This document shows, piece after piece, positions 26,324-37,679 of a stretch of 64,000 bases of DNA. Position 1 is the stretch's first letter. Every line of letters begins with the position of its first letter. The position numbers and the translations under genes were made by a program. The stretch covers positions 930,001 through 994,000 of the forward strand of contig JAHYIO010000007.1 of the NCBI GenBank assembly GCA_020543525.1, read 5' to 3'. Under the pieces are notes generated by a model that worked only from the letters and a program-made list of their open reading frames with translations, had not been told where the DNA came from and did no database searches. The stretch is from Coriolopsis trogii. Taxonomy: Eukaryota > Basidiomycota > Agaricomycetes > Polyporales > Polyporaceae.

Positions 26324-27796
26324 TTCTCCGGCAGCAATGAGAGAACTGCAGGTGTGAATATCGGCCCGTTAAGCAAGAACTTGTCGTAGACAGCATTCAG
26401 AGCATGCTGGAGGAACGTGGGCGAAGTGAGAATATAGTGCGGGCGTTTCTAGGAGGTGGAGGCAACTTGCAACGCGGTTGCAGCACGCCTGAGCGGTACG
26501 GGGGCCGGCGCTTGCTTTACTATCCTGTACAGGCAGGTACAGGCCGTACTTAACGCTCTCCACTCCACAGACATGAAGGTTCCTACCCGATCCTCCTGCG
26601 AGTCATCTCCACTCGTCGATATCTGGGCTTGTGCTTGTGGTGTGAAGCTCGATGGTCGGTGGAGGTACGACAGAAGGGCTAGGAGGATAGGAACCACCAT
26701 ATGTGTCTGCCTTCACAACTCGGATGCGGCGGTTACCACGGCGGAGTCGTTTATCTGACCTGAACATCTCACATCTACTGTTCGCCGTTGACGACTGCTG
26801 CTGACTACCGGCAGATGAGGCCCTGCTCCAAAAGGCATCAGTCGATAAACTGCCGTCTTGAGTTTCGACGTCTAGGTGGTGTTTTCCCATGTCGTTCAAG
26901 CCCGAGTTCGGCTGTGAAACAGGCCGACGGTCTCATTCCCCGGGAAGAGCTCACGGAAGTGCACATGTGGAATTCTTGTGACGGCGAGAATAATACGTCA
27001 TCAAGCCAGGCCTCTAAGTCCCTAACTGCCCTCACATGATCGTTGCGTCCGACTCGGATGAAATGAACAGCGCAAGCTGGAGCAGTGTACATTTACATGA
27101 GTTGCGCATGCCTGTAGCCAACATTCGCAGCACTGTAGTACACATCCATTCCCGCCATGTGGGATAGCAATCAAGCAGTTCGTGCGGAATGACATACCGC
27201 AACTATAGTTAGACATGCCCTTGACTGTTGTTGTCACCGCAGCGCCGTCGGACCTATCTTCCGCACCCAACCTACTTTTATAGTTGCCTAAACGGGAACG
27301 GAGTGTATGATGCTCTGCCTTACTACCGCCACGTGCCGAGTTTGCGAAACGGCGAGAATACCTCTGTTGACAGACGGACAGGTAGAGAACCCGTAGAATA
27401 GCATGCATCACAGCTGGACACATGCTTACGAGGGACGTCGAATAGTGATGTCAGGACTCAAGAGTACAGGGCATCAAAAAGTACAGAGTGCTACAACGTG
27501 CACACAAATCGAGCGAGCGGGAGGATCCAGGAGTGATTATGCGAACTGAACAAGATCGAAGAACGAATCAAGCACAGGAGAAACAAACAGCGTAGGCTAA
27601 TAAAATAGTTCTCAAGCAGTGAAAGATGGAGAGAAACGACGAGAAACATGTGACGAGAGAAAACAAATCGAAGACATTATGTGCTGCGAGATATAGCGTA
27701 CAGACCCTCAATATTGCTCCCAAGCCGCATCCAAACCACCCCAAGTTGGTACACACCGTTCAAGTCCAGGCGCAACGCTCTCAAGGCTACCCACGC
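26324..27796. other. 1.5-kb gene-poor stretch
   Basis: Lies between two minus-strand genes: upstream of the GAR gene and downstream of BEM1. The longest notable frame is a 98-codon minus-strand reading at 26603-26899, Ser/Asp-rich at its start and with a Pro/Ser-rich end; I recognise nothing in it and it lacks clear splice partners. No terminal repeats or tRNA-like B box seen. It may hold the GAR gene promoter and a long 5' UTR. Confidence 0.4.
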
Positions 27797-29875
27797 TCAC
27801 TCCGCGTAGAGGACGTGTCGATCCGTGTGTTCCAGCCATCCCCTAAGGTCGCCATCGTTCTCAAGCGGCATGAACTCGTGACTCATGCTGTCACGATACC
27901 GAAGCGCGAGCACGTTCCCGCCGAGTCGCGCTTGGACCTTATCCATGAGCTGCGCATGCGTGACCTTGGGATGCACGCGGATGGCAACGAGGTCGTCCGA
28001 TACACGGTCAAAGATCTTGATCTTCAGAAACGCCGCGTTGGGGTTCGTGGCGGAGATCGGTGGGTTGTACGCCGCATTGGAGGCTGAACGCGAACGTCCT
28101 GATGTGGACGTCGCTGCAGTCTGCACAGAGCCGGCTTGTGAAGACCGCATCGACACAGGCGATGGGTCGTGTGACGACGCAAGGGACGAACGAGCATTGG
28201 CTTCATGAGGGTCGATCTCAAGTGATGTCCGGCTTCGGGGAGCAGGGGAATGTGTACGAGACTGAGACTGAGAGGAAGTTGAGCGTGGCGGAATGGAGCG
28301 GGAGTCCGTCCTTTGATGGTTGGATGTTCGCGATTGCGAACGTTGGTGATCTCCGTGCGAGTATCCATAATGTGAGGCGCCATTGAGCGGGGTGGGGTCT
28401 GCATCATCATCATCATAATGGGATGCTTCGCTGAGGCGATTCTCCGGGTGCGGCGACACACGCAAGCGGGACATCTGGTCAACAACACCATTGGGGTCGG
28501 CATAACTCCGGCGTCCGTCGCCGTAGGAGGTCCGACTCAAAGCCTCGATTTCGCTCCTCCTTGGCTCGATATTGACTTCCCCATCACCAGGCTTCAGGGA
28601 ACAGAAGGAACGAACGAGTGTATGTTCCAAGACGTAGCGAGCGTACGTCTTCAGCCCCGAGAGTTTGTGGAGGTACTCATCGAGTTCCTCTCGCCGACTC
28701 ATGGTGACCTCGTTGTCAACGACATCGACTGGACCGGGCATATAAGGCAAAATCCGGGTGCTTGAGTCCGGACGGCCGGCTTCGTAGGGGAAGGTGTCGA
28801 GGAGTGTAACTTGGAAGTCGTAGAAGTCGTTGTAAGAGCGGAAGAGGACGAGTTCCTTTGCGGGAGGAAGGGATTGTGATGGTGATGTTCCATACGGCTG
28901 ATAGATAGCGTGTACCCGGAACCAGTACTCTTCAGCTTCGTAGTGATATGTCTTGACCTCGGCCGAAAGTAGGATGCCTTCGGGCAGTAGTTTGGGGGTG
29001 GGAGGACGAGGGGGCTCCTCGGGCTCCTGTGCGGACTGGGTGGGAAGCGGCGTCGCGCCTTGGACCATGATGGTAGGCTCGGTGGGGATAGTCGAGGTCC
29101 TTAGCGATGCCACAGTAGAGTCGTCCAGGACACCCAACGAGATGCTGTTCGCCTTGTAAGAGAGTACCGCCTTCTTCCACTCTTCCACCCTCGGCAGTTC
29201 CCCACTGTCAATTATAGCTTCAAGGTCGTCGATGGGACGTCCCGTGGCGGGATCGCGTATCTCGACGAAGGATACTGGGATGAGGCCCGGTCGCCCGAGC
29301 TTGCCTATGGGTTTCGCAACGAACCATTCTCGATTGGATTGGGCGACCACAGTGATCGGATCTCCAGCTTTCGCGTCCAGTTCGTCCGCGCGCTCGGCAT
29401 TGAAGTCATGGAGTACGACAGCGTAGTAGGTCTTGAGTTTGGGGGATGTGAGAGACGCCTTCGCGCTGGAGAAGGTGGACATGCGATCGGCTGGACTTTG
29501 GGGCTTCGGAGAACGAGGGCTGGGGTTTCGGTTGAATAACAGGGTTCGGACAGAGTGAGATTGCACTCACGTAGCTGCGCCTTTTGTGAACTCCTCGAAC
29601 ATAGCCGCAGGAACCAGTCCTCGAGCGCCGGACATGGGATTGTGGGCTTCATACCATAATCCACCATTATCGTGCAAGACATGGAAGAAGTCTCCCTTTT
29701 CGAAGGAGAGTTCCTGGGGCGCGTTGGACTTGTATGCGCTGAGGGCGCGGATGACCTTCTTCGGGGGTTGGATGGCAGGAGCCGGCTTGGAGAGAGCGGG
29801 GAGGGGAGCAGGAGTAGAGATGTGATGATGGTGGTTGTCTTTGTTGCCATTCAATGACTTGCGAAGAGACTTCAT
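27797..29875 (-). CDS. BEM1: BEM1/Scd2-type polarity scaffold (SH3-SH3-PX-PB1)
   Basis: Scaffold that links Cdc42, its GEF Cdc24 and PAK kinases at sites of polarised growth. In filamentous fungi it can also feed NADPH oxidase complexes. Two exons, 29571-29875 and 27797-29519, give 675 aa. Domains in order: SH3-1 (IRALSAYKSNAPQELSFEKG, then GARGLVPAAMFEEF); SH3-2 (YAVVLHDFNAERADELDAKA, REWFVAKPIGKLGRPGLIPV); PX at about residues 270-400 (VKTYHYEAEEYWFRVHAIYQ, RSYNDFYDFQVTLLDTFPYE, LPYMPGP, SRREELDEYLHKL); a Ser/Arg-rich linker with many SP sites; and a C-terminal PB1 (FLKIKIFDRVSDDLVAIRVH ... LRYRDSMSHEFMPLENDGDL). This is the full Bem1 order. The PB1 acidic OPCA-like patch suggests pairing with the Cdc24 PB1. 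Confidence 0.95.
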
Positions 29876-30807
29876 AGCGAAAGAAAAGTAGAGTGTCGTG
29901 AAAGGGCGTGAGGGCGAAGGAGAGGACGAAGAGGCAACCCACAGGGTGTATTATCTGCGAGACATGTTCCGCTCGTCCTCTTCCTCTGCACTTGACTTTC
30001 CCACGGAGAGCTTCCAATTGTTAGAGCCTCCATATTTGGAGCATCACGCCCTCATGGCCAATCACCGCACGCGCTCCCATCGCGCGTAGGCTGTAGCCCA
30101 TTCTTCTCCGGTCTCTCGTCCCGTCCATTCTCTCGCTCTCTTCTTCCTCCCACTCGTCTCCGCCTCCCGCCTCCTTGTCGACGCGCCGTCTGCATGCTGA
30201 AAACAACGCCGACATGCCACACTGCGTGTGCTGCGGACATATCCTGTCGACGATGCACACACCTGACGTCAGTGATCCCATCACCAACGAGGTGTCTCTG
30301 ACCGTTGCTCCTGCACTGGTACCCGGCATACAGGCTGTACGTGACTCTCAGCAACATCTTATTAGTGCATCTGTCAGCTCGGTCCCACCTCGTAGTCAAG
30401 CGTGGTACCTGTGATACGATCGTTCTCAACCCCTTCTCCAACGCTTCCTCGACAGTCGACACTGCCCAAGAATCCACTTCTTGACTTCTGCGGGCGGCTT
30501 CTAGTTTCGCCTCGGATTCATTACATACCTTGATGCCGACAAATATTCCCGTCATTCTCCATAGCAACGGACTTTGCTTGCCCTCGTTCTTCCTCTGCCC
30601 AGAGAATCCGGTCCATGGACTTCCCTTCTATAGGTCACGGTAAACCTTACCGCGCGGCGCAGTAACGCTCCGTTTGGGTATGCTGACAGTGACAGGTAGG
30701 TCAATCATAGAGTCGGTTATAGCTGTATATGTATCCGTCCTATGGCACATATGGGATTTGCAGTTCATCATGCCTCCCGTCGATCTGCTGTGCCAGTATC
30801 AGCGATG
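29876..30807. other. BEM1 upstream region, gene-poor
   Basis: About 930 bases between the BEM1 start and the transposon target duplication. A C/T-rich tract lies near 30095-30180. Short frames exist on both strands, including a 171-codon minus frame at 30052-30567, but they show biased Arg/Glu composition, no family match and no splice logic. I call no gene here. Confidence 0.4.
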
Positions 30808-30815
30808 ATAGCATG
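30808..30815. repeat. left target-site duplication ATAGCATG
   Basis: Eight bases immediately left of the left terminal repeat, identical to 31880-31887 right of the element. Confidence 0.85.
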
Positions 30816-30851
30816 AGGACCCCTGGTAATACTGTCATATGCCTGATCGCG

Positions 30852-31820
30852 GTGCGGACCAAAATCGAGGTTTTGGTGGGGTGAGGCCAGCTCACATACG
30901 GACCAAAAGTGACCCAAATGGGTTGCAACGCCAGACCAAATGTGCGGACCAGAGTGTCCGGAGACGCTCGATGCCGGTTCCATGTGCGGACCGGCGCCCA
31001 CCCTCAATCTGCCGGCAGCCGCACCTTGTCTTTACATCCAGCTTGTATATGTTGTAATCGGAGTTTGCAATGCACCTATGCCCTGGTTGGTCGGGGGTTC
31101 AATATTATCAACTTCTTTATAGTCTGGCCATAGCAAAGGCCGCCGACGGTGAAATCAATGCTATGCTGTCTGCCATACTTAACATGAGGTTCGCCCAAAA
31201 AAGAAAGAGTATGTAGAGGAGGCGGTGGCACGACGGGCAACGGCGTATGCCACCCCCCAGAACAGGCCAGGAAGATTGCCGGGATTGGTCTCCTGTTCCG
31301 GGCCAGAATACTGTCGTGACATCACCGGAGCGCCGAATAAAAAGGATTCGAACTCCGAAAAGCCCATTAGTCCCAGCTGCTTATCGGCCTTACCCAGATT
31401 CCGGCACGATCTCTGAAGATATTCTGGACCAGAACAGGAGACCAATATCGGCAATTTCCCCGGCCTGTTCAGGAGGGCGGCTTTGGCCATTGCCCGTCGT
31501 GTGGGAGACTGACTATATTCTATGTACCTAGCTACCTTCCTGAAGGCTGGTGTGGAGATTACAAGAGATTACATGATGTCAAGAATTCTGGCCAAAAAGA
31601 GATGGTACAGTGGAGACAATTTGAGTGAGTATACAGAGTAGCTAGTGAGGTCTGCACTGATTTCTAGGCAGTTGTCCGTGTGCATCTTGGGGGCGGAAAC
31701 GCGGGGGTAACAAGCGTATTGAAGCCAAACGCAATGTGCGGACCAAACATAGGCGCTTAATGAAGCCTGTCACATGTGCGGACCAATCTGGCCCAAATAG
31801 GAAGGTGGGATGTGCGGACC
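30852..31820 (+). repeat. iterated GTGCGGACC subterminal motif
   Basis: Exact GTGCGGACC, usually followed by A, at 30852, 30942, 30984, 31736, 31776 and 31812, plus a near copy (TACGGACCAAAA) near 30898. All are in the same orientation. They form a left cluster of four and a right cluster of three near the two ends of the hAT-like element, as expected for transposase-binding subterminal repeats. That function is inferred. Confidence 0.8.
31229..31501. repeat. fold-back inverted repeat inside the hAT-like element
   Basis: Arm 31229-31310 and the reverse complement of 31420-31501 align without gaps over 82 bases with 68 identities, separated by a 109-base spacer. Each arm itself contains GAACAGG ... 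CCTGTTC, giving nested hairpins. The structure resembles a MITE or fold-back element nested in the hAT-like element. A weak outward extension (AGAGTATGTAG versus AGAATATAG) exists, but no clear target duplication was found. Confidence 0.75.
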
Positions 31821-31879
31821 AAAAGTGAGAAAATGGCCGATTTTGTGATCAGGCCTTGAACAATATTATCAGGGGTCCT

Positions 31880-31887
31880 ATAGCATG
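31880..31887. repeat. right target-site duplication ATAGCATG
   Basis: Eight bases immediately right of the right terminal repeat, identical to 30808-30815. Confidence 0.85.
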
Positions 31888-33022
31888 TGGCCTTTAATCG
31901 ACCCGGCTCATTGGCGCGGACAGGTGAACTGAGGCAGCGCTATCAACGGACGGTGCATAAACCATTCGTGATCGACACGGTGGATGGCAGAAAGAAGAAG
32001 CTGCTGTCAGTGCGACGCCTAGCTATAAGTCTGGCTTCGAACAGGGCCTCCTTGGCGAACCCTAGAAGACGTCGAATATATCATGGTCACTTCGAGTTGT
32101 GTCGAGGGTGAGGGGAGGACATACTCAGTGCTCAGACTTGGGCGGTCTGAGCTTATTTCGACAGGACGCTTGCCATACAGACTGTGCGTGCGTTCTGAAA
32201 ACATACTCAGGAAGGCCCTCGACATTGCAGTGAGTTATGTCCATTGTCCGACAAGGATCTCAACGTGATTCTATCAGATACGAATGAACAGCTGGAAATG
32301 CATGTTTGTACTACCGGCGACACTGAAATCAATTGGCCTACCACTTACAATGCGATTGGTATGCATGTATTCATGTGGAACCTTGGTAATACTTGCCCTT
32401 ATGTTTGCGCTCGCAAACGTGATTTTCTCGCTGTGCAGCATCCATCAGTGTGTCACTGTCAGGGCCGCCACGCGTTAGGATTCAGGATGGTACCGGTCAA
32501 ACACTCGCATGCCGAGCCTCAAACATTCACAGATTCTGGGGCTTCGATGTCGCACTCCAGACATGCAAATTGTACCATATAGAGCTGTTACTCTTTGGGA
32601 AGCAACTCATGTACATCTTCTCTCAACACTATGATCTTTGCATTAGAGAACCTAGGAAGTGGCAGCAGCGGAACGGGATGAGGACTCTGAGATCTGAGCG
32701 TTTCATTTTGACGAGCATACTTTTCTCAACGGTGTCGCTCCATTAGCATCAAGCTGACAAGCTAGATCGTCTTCAAATACATGGCCATACACATCACAAA
32801 TATTGAACACCACATGCAAGTCGGGATGGGCCGTAGTGTAGTTATTCGGCTAATTTCAAGATGCTTCACTTACTGTGATTCACTATGCTTCATCGTCCAA
32901 GTATGGACAGCTCACGTGATGTGACCGCTACTATGGGGGACAAATACACCGCCGAGTTGGGCGCTTCTAACGCTCACTCGTACTATCCCCTGACCACACT
33001 CTTACCGCCCTCTTTTGACACT
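31888..33022. other. gene-poor stretch upstream of NOT3
   Basis: 1.1 kb, AT-richer than genes around it. Frames of 60-110 codons occur on the plus strand (31887-32746), but none shows a family match or plausible exon joining. It includes the NOT3 promoter at its right end. Confidence 0.4.
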
Positions 33023-35972
33023 ATGGCAGCACGAAAGCTGCAAAGTGCGTCCATTGATGTTTATAAGCCCCTCATGTTGCTCATTTTGCTCGTGTAGCCG
33101 AGATTGACCGGACCTTGAAAAAGGTCGCGGAGGGCGTCGAGCTCTTTGAGAGCATATACGACAAGATGCAGGCGTCGACAAACCAGACGCAGAAGGAGAA
33201 GCTGGAGACGGACTTGAAGACACAAATCAAGAAGCTTCAGCGGTTGCGCGACCAAATCAAGACATGGGTGGCAAGTAATGACATCAAGGACAAGACGGCA
33301 TTACTTGAGAACCGCAAGTTGATTGAGACGGTGAGCATATGATATTCCTCCGTGTGCTACCAACGCGCGTCCACTTGTATGCTCTTGCGATGGGGTGCGT
33401 CTATGAACGCGCGGAGCAAGGAGGACGTGAAAGGCCAGGGTATGCTGATGAACGAATCCCTCACCCGCGTCACATCCATCAATATCATCACGCAACGTTC
33501 GCATACAGCAAATGGAGAAGTTCAAGGCATGCGAGAAGGAGATGAAGACGAAGGCGTTCTCGAAGGAGGGCCTCACCCAGTCTGCAAAGCTCGACCCGAA
33601 ACAGCAGGAGAAGGTCGACACGATGCAATGGGTGCAGCAGATGATGGACGAGCTCATGGTGCAGGTCGAGACGGCGGAGGCGGAGATTGAGACACTACAG
33701 GGAGGGGGTAAGAAGAAGAAATCTGGAGGCGCCGCGGCCGAACGGTTAGAGGGACTGGAAAGGTTGAACGAGCGGCGAAAGTGGCACATCAGCCGGTTGG
33801 AGATTATCCTCCGGTTGCTGGACAATGGCACACTGGCGACAGACAAAGTCATTGCTCTCCAAGACGACGTGAAGTACTTCGTCGACGAGAACACGGTAAG
33901 CTCCCTTTCTTTGCATATCCAGTATGTTCTCACTTCCCGGCAAAGGATGAGGACTTCGAGGAGTACGAGGGGATATATGACGACCTCAACCTGGATGAAG
34001 AGGAGGAGAAGTTCCGAATGCCGAATGAGGACAGCGACAGTGAGGATTCGGAAGACGCAAGTGAAGGTACGATCGTTGTTGCGCCAGGCAATCCCTCCAC
34101 CCCTCACTGCCACGTAGACTTGCCTCTACGAACACCATCAAAGAAACATGATGAAGAGAGCGTCACAAGTAGTCATAAACAGAATAGCCCGGTACTCAAG
34201 AAAGCGGTCGCTACCCTGCAACAACGAAGTATGTGAACACCAGGCATTTCTCGTCCTAGACGTTATGTTAATTTGTTCTGACAGAGCAATCAATAGCAAC
34301 TGAACGTACGTTGATTTTATCTGATGTCGGAACAACAGCTACAATCATTTGCAGCCCCAGTGGTGAAACCACCACTCCCCATAAACTTCGCGACGCAGTC
34401 TGTAGCGAGTATGGTCAAGACGCCGGCACTACCACGAAATCCTCCCTCGGGCTATGCCAAGGTTGCGGCTGCCGCAGTTGCGCCTTCAGCATCAACAACG
34501 TCGCAAGCGTCGCAATCTCAGGCATCTATCGCTCCCATACCGCCTGTCGTTCCTCCTACACCATCAACATCGACAGCTACATCGAGCGCACTCCCACCAG
34601 ATCAGCGATCCGCTGTAACTTCGTCACCGAGTCTCACACATCCATCTGTAACAAGTCCGATGCTATCGTCTGCTGCGTCCGTTTCTCAACTACCCGACGA
34701 TTCGTTCTCTGCTCATGGCTCTCCTGCGCTCCTTGACGCGGTCCCCAGTTCGATCGGTGCTCCGGCAGCCACTTCTTCGCCACAGCGTACAGTAGCACGG
34801 AAAGGTAGATCGGATTCGTCCCGGAAGTTGCTTCGACTGACGGCATTGTCGCAGCTTCGCTATCATCTCCAACGGCGTTGCAACCACCAGGCGTGCCGGT
34901 GCGTGTGTAAAGTGCTCGTCACACGTGGCGGATCATTCTGACCCTCTTTCCGGTTCACCAGCATCCTACGCAACAAGAGGCAGTATCACCAGGGAGTCAA
35001 CCAAACGGATCTGGGTTGGATTCTGTAGTAACAGTACAAGCACCGCCGACGCCTTCTCCTCTGCCTCAGCGAGCTCCAGCAGCACCTGTTGCAGCACCCG
35101 GAGCATCTGCAGGGACATCACCAATGCCCCATCCTGCCCAGCAGCAGCCGCAGCAACCACAATTCCCACCTGGTGTGCCTCTGAACAGCTCTGAGCCACA
35201 GAAACCTGCGCAAGCTGCCATCGGGGCACGCCCGCCATCGGCAGCGTCTTCGCAGATGCAGCAGCAGCAGCGCGCAACCGCATTCCCTGGCTCATTGTCT
35301 GACTTGGTGATGTCGTTTGAGAATGTGAAGCAGAAAGGTGCGTTTGTCACTTCCCGTGCCACTACAACCGTAGCGGCGTGGTTTTGACGTATAAGACCGT
35401 CCTACAGCGCCGCACCGGATGTCCAACCTCGACCAGGTACACAAACTTCTGCAGGGTAGCTTCACAGGCATGCCGCAACCACTGGATACCGAGAAGTGAG
35501 TAATGTGCTCTCTGAGAGACCGAGGGGGTACTCATCCGGTCGTTGTTGTTGTTTAGGCCGAAGTATTACGTGCCCAGGAACCCCATCCAGACGCCGTCAT
35601 ACTACCCTCAAGTTCCTCACCCTGCGCTGAGTACGCCTGCAATCTTCTCAAACTTGGACGTTGAGACGCTCTTCTATGTGTTCTACTACCACCCGGGCAC
35701 GTACCAGCAGTAGGTCTCCCTTCTCCACTGTGTCTTGCTGTTCGCGACTCATGTGCGTTTGTGGTAGGTACCTCGCTGCGAAGGAACTCAAGCGCCAGTC
35801 ATGGCGCTTCCACGTCAAGTACCTGACGTGGTTCCAGCGGCATTCGGAGCCCCAGGCCATCACAGAGGAGTACGAGCAAGGCGTATACGTCTACTTTGAC
35901 TGGGAGGGCTCGTGGTGCCAACGGAAGAAGAGCGATTTCCGGTTCGAGTACCGGTACCTCTCGGAGGATTGA
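33023..35972 (+). CDS. NOT3: CCR4-NOT complex subunit 3/5
   Basis: Subunit of the CCR4-NOT deadenylase that pairs with NOT2 and monitors codon optimality on ribosomes. A 25-base first exon (MAARKLQ + 1 nt) joins in phase to [20 protein letters not shown]. The N-terminal Not3 coiled coil continues through [40 protein letters not shown] and [12 protein letters not shown]. An acidic stretch ([19 protein letters not shown]) and a Ser/Pro/Gln-rich linker follow (about 34080-35290). The C-terminal NOT box comprises [55 protein letters not shown] and [20 protein letters not shown]. Several introns of about 50-60 bases interrupt it. All domains of full-length NOT3 are present, so this is a complete gene. 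Confidence 0.95.
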
Positions 35973-36753
35973 AGCGCGTGCCATGCGGAGTGCGTCAGTC
36001 CGCGCTTGCAGCTGAACTCTTGCCCATTCTCTGCCGTTGCATGTGCTCCCTTTCTGACTCGTTGCTTGCGAAGTGCCGAGCCCTGGTTCTTGCACCGCGT
36101 ACGTTCTGTCCGCGCGAACACTCCTCTCGTTCTACCGTACCCATTCTTATTTTTCTTACTGTCAACGCAACCGATCGTGCCTGGCTCTTGCCCCCCATCC
36201 TCGACTGTCCACTACTGTTTCTGTAGCTCCCCCACCCCGCGCTCAGGCCGGAGTCCTGTATATGAATATGCTATAATTCGCTGTACTGTCTCCATGGACG
36301 AAGACACTACACCAAATCTTTCGTGCATCGCACTTGTCCATACCCATGCTCGCAGCTCTGCAGTCCGTCACTCGATGCAAGTATTATAATGGCAATATGC
36401 CTTTAGAGTTCGTGGTGCTTGTGATCCGCCCTTCCCCCGTGGCCGATGTGAACCTTCGATGCCCTGCTCGAGGACCATATGGCGTAGTGCGTTGATCCCG
36501 TCTTCCAAGGCGTAAATCGAATCAGAAGTCACAATAGGCCTTCTCCTTCGATGGACACCGTCACCTTCGAGGCTTTGTGCCTCCCAGATACTCACTCCGT
36601 CTCGGCGAGAAGCCGAAGATGTGCATGCAGGCCACAGGAGTGGAGGCAGCAGTATGACCATTAATATAGAATATACGATGTTGGCATGGCCCCTAAACCT
36701 AGACTCGGGCCCTCCTCTAGCATGCGAGCAGCGATGACGACGGGCGAGCTCCT
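35973..36753. other. convergent intergenic region
   Basis: 781 bases between NOT3 and bL12m stops. It is longer than a typical pair of 3' UTRs here. A C/T-rich tract runs through 36050-36240; no coding similarity or repeat recognised. Confidence 0.45.
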
Positions 36754-37679
36754 CTACTCGAGCACGACCGTGGCGCCGAGGTCCGTGAACGTCTTTTTGA
36801 GCTTCTCCGCGTCATCTTTCGACAAGCCCTCCTTGAGAACCTGCGGTAGCGACTCCACGAACTTCTTTGCCTGGAGCAGCGGCGAATAGGATCGAGAGCG
36901 AACGGTGGAAGAACAGCATAATGGGGATGGGACGGGGTGGTAATGAAGGAAGAGGGATCGTCGTGAGCAGCAAGTGCGCAAGAGCTGCCGAAGGGCGCGG
37001 ACGTACCTCAATCAGCGTGAGGTTGGGAACCATGGCCTTGACCTCGCGGATGATCTTGGGCTTCGCGGCGGCATCGAAGGCCTCGAGCTTCACGTTGAAC
37101 ACGGTCTTCTCCTTCGGTTTCTCCTACACGTCGGGCAACATGCGTTCATCCCGCCGCTCGCGTCTGAACAGAGTGAATGAATGGAGGGGGACGTACCGCT
37201 TCGGCCTCTTCAGGAGCGGCAGCTACGGACGCCGCTGCTGGCGCCGAAGGCATGGCAATCTCCTGGATGTTCAACCGGCCCTGCAAAAGGATAGAGGAAG
37301 GTTTGGTGATGAGTTTGAGCGGTCTTGGGGTATGCCATGGAAGCGCACCTTGAGAAGGGTGACGAGGTCCGCTGCCTGGAGGAGAGTGAGGCCCGAAATC
37401 TCGTCCACGATTTTGTTGAGCTTGGGGTCGGTTGGCAGAGGAGGTGCCGGTGATGATGAGGGTGCGGCCTCAGTCGCGAGGCATCGTGAGGGACCAGCGA
37501 ATGCCCGTGTCCTGATGGTACATTGCTGTTAGTGCTGGTAAACACACGCGGGCGAATGCGCGACCCACCGCGTCGCGCGACATGTCCTTGAGATTGAGCG
37601 GAGGACAGAGGAAGACCGTGTCTGCAGCAAAGTAAGACCCAAGACAAAGATAGGGGATAGGAACGTTGCTGACCGCCAT
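36754..37679 (-). CDS. MNP1: mitochondrial ribosomal protein bL12m
   Basis: Stalk protein of the mitochondrial large subunit that recruits translation GTPases. The ATG is at 37679; exon 1 is only ATGGCG (37674-37679), followed by a 52-base intron and exon 2 (37569-37621). Joined, they read MATRSSSVLRSISRTCRATR then TRAFAGPSRCLATEAA, a basic, Ser/Arg-rich mitochondrial presequence. Next is the N-terminal L7/L12 dimerisation helix pair (LNKIVDEISGLTLLQAADLV), a Pro/Ala hinge (AMPSAPAAASVAAAPEEAEA), and the C-terminal domain (EKTVFNVKLEAFDAAAKPKI, REVKAMVPNLTLIE, AKKFVESLPQVLKEGLSKDD), ending DLGATVVLE. About 190 aa, as expected for bL12m. The start exon is inferred from phase and presequence logic. 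Confidence 0.93.

Larger units (their letters stand above)
30816..31879. mobile_element. non-autonomous hAT-like DNA transposon, 1,064 bp
   Basis: Terminal inverted repeats: 30816-30848 starts AGGACCCCTGGTAATACTGT, and the reverse complement of 31847-31879 starts AGGACCCCTGATAATATTGT; 27 of 33 positions match. The element is flanked by a perfect 8-bp direct repeat ATAGCATG (30808-30815 and 31880-31887). An 8-bp target duplication is typical of the hAT superfamily, though P and Merlin elements can also give it. There is no transposase frame, so it must be moved in trans. Subterminal regions carry GTGCGGACC repeats, and the centre holds a fold-back structure. The classification is inference from duplication length and size; the element boundaries are seen directly. 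Confidence 0.85.

Noticed and set aside
31330..31360. Possible tRNA T-arm (AGTTCGAATCC on the minus strand)
   Set aside because: Flanking bases do not form a T stem, no A box or acceptor stem is found, and it lies in the fold-back repeat spacer.
31100..31871. CAATATTATCA direct repeat (31100-31110, 31861-31871) as a target duplication of a second insertion
   Set aside because: The right copy is part of the hAT-like terminal repeat, so the pair is better seen as an internal echo of the TIR than as a target duplication.
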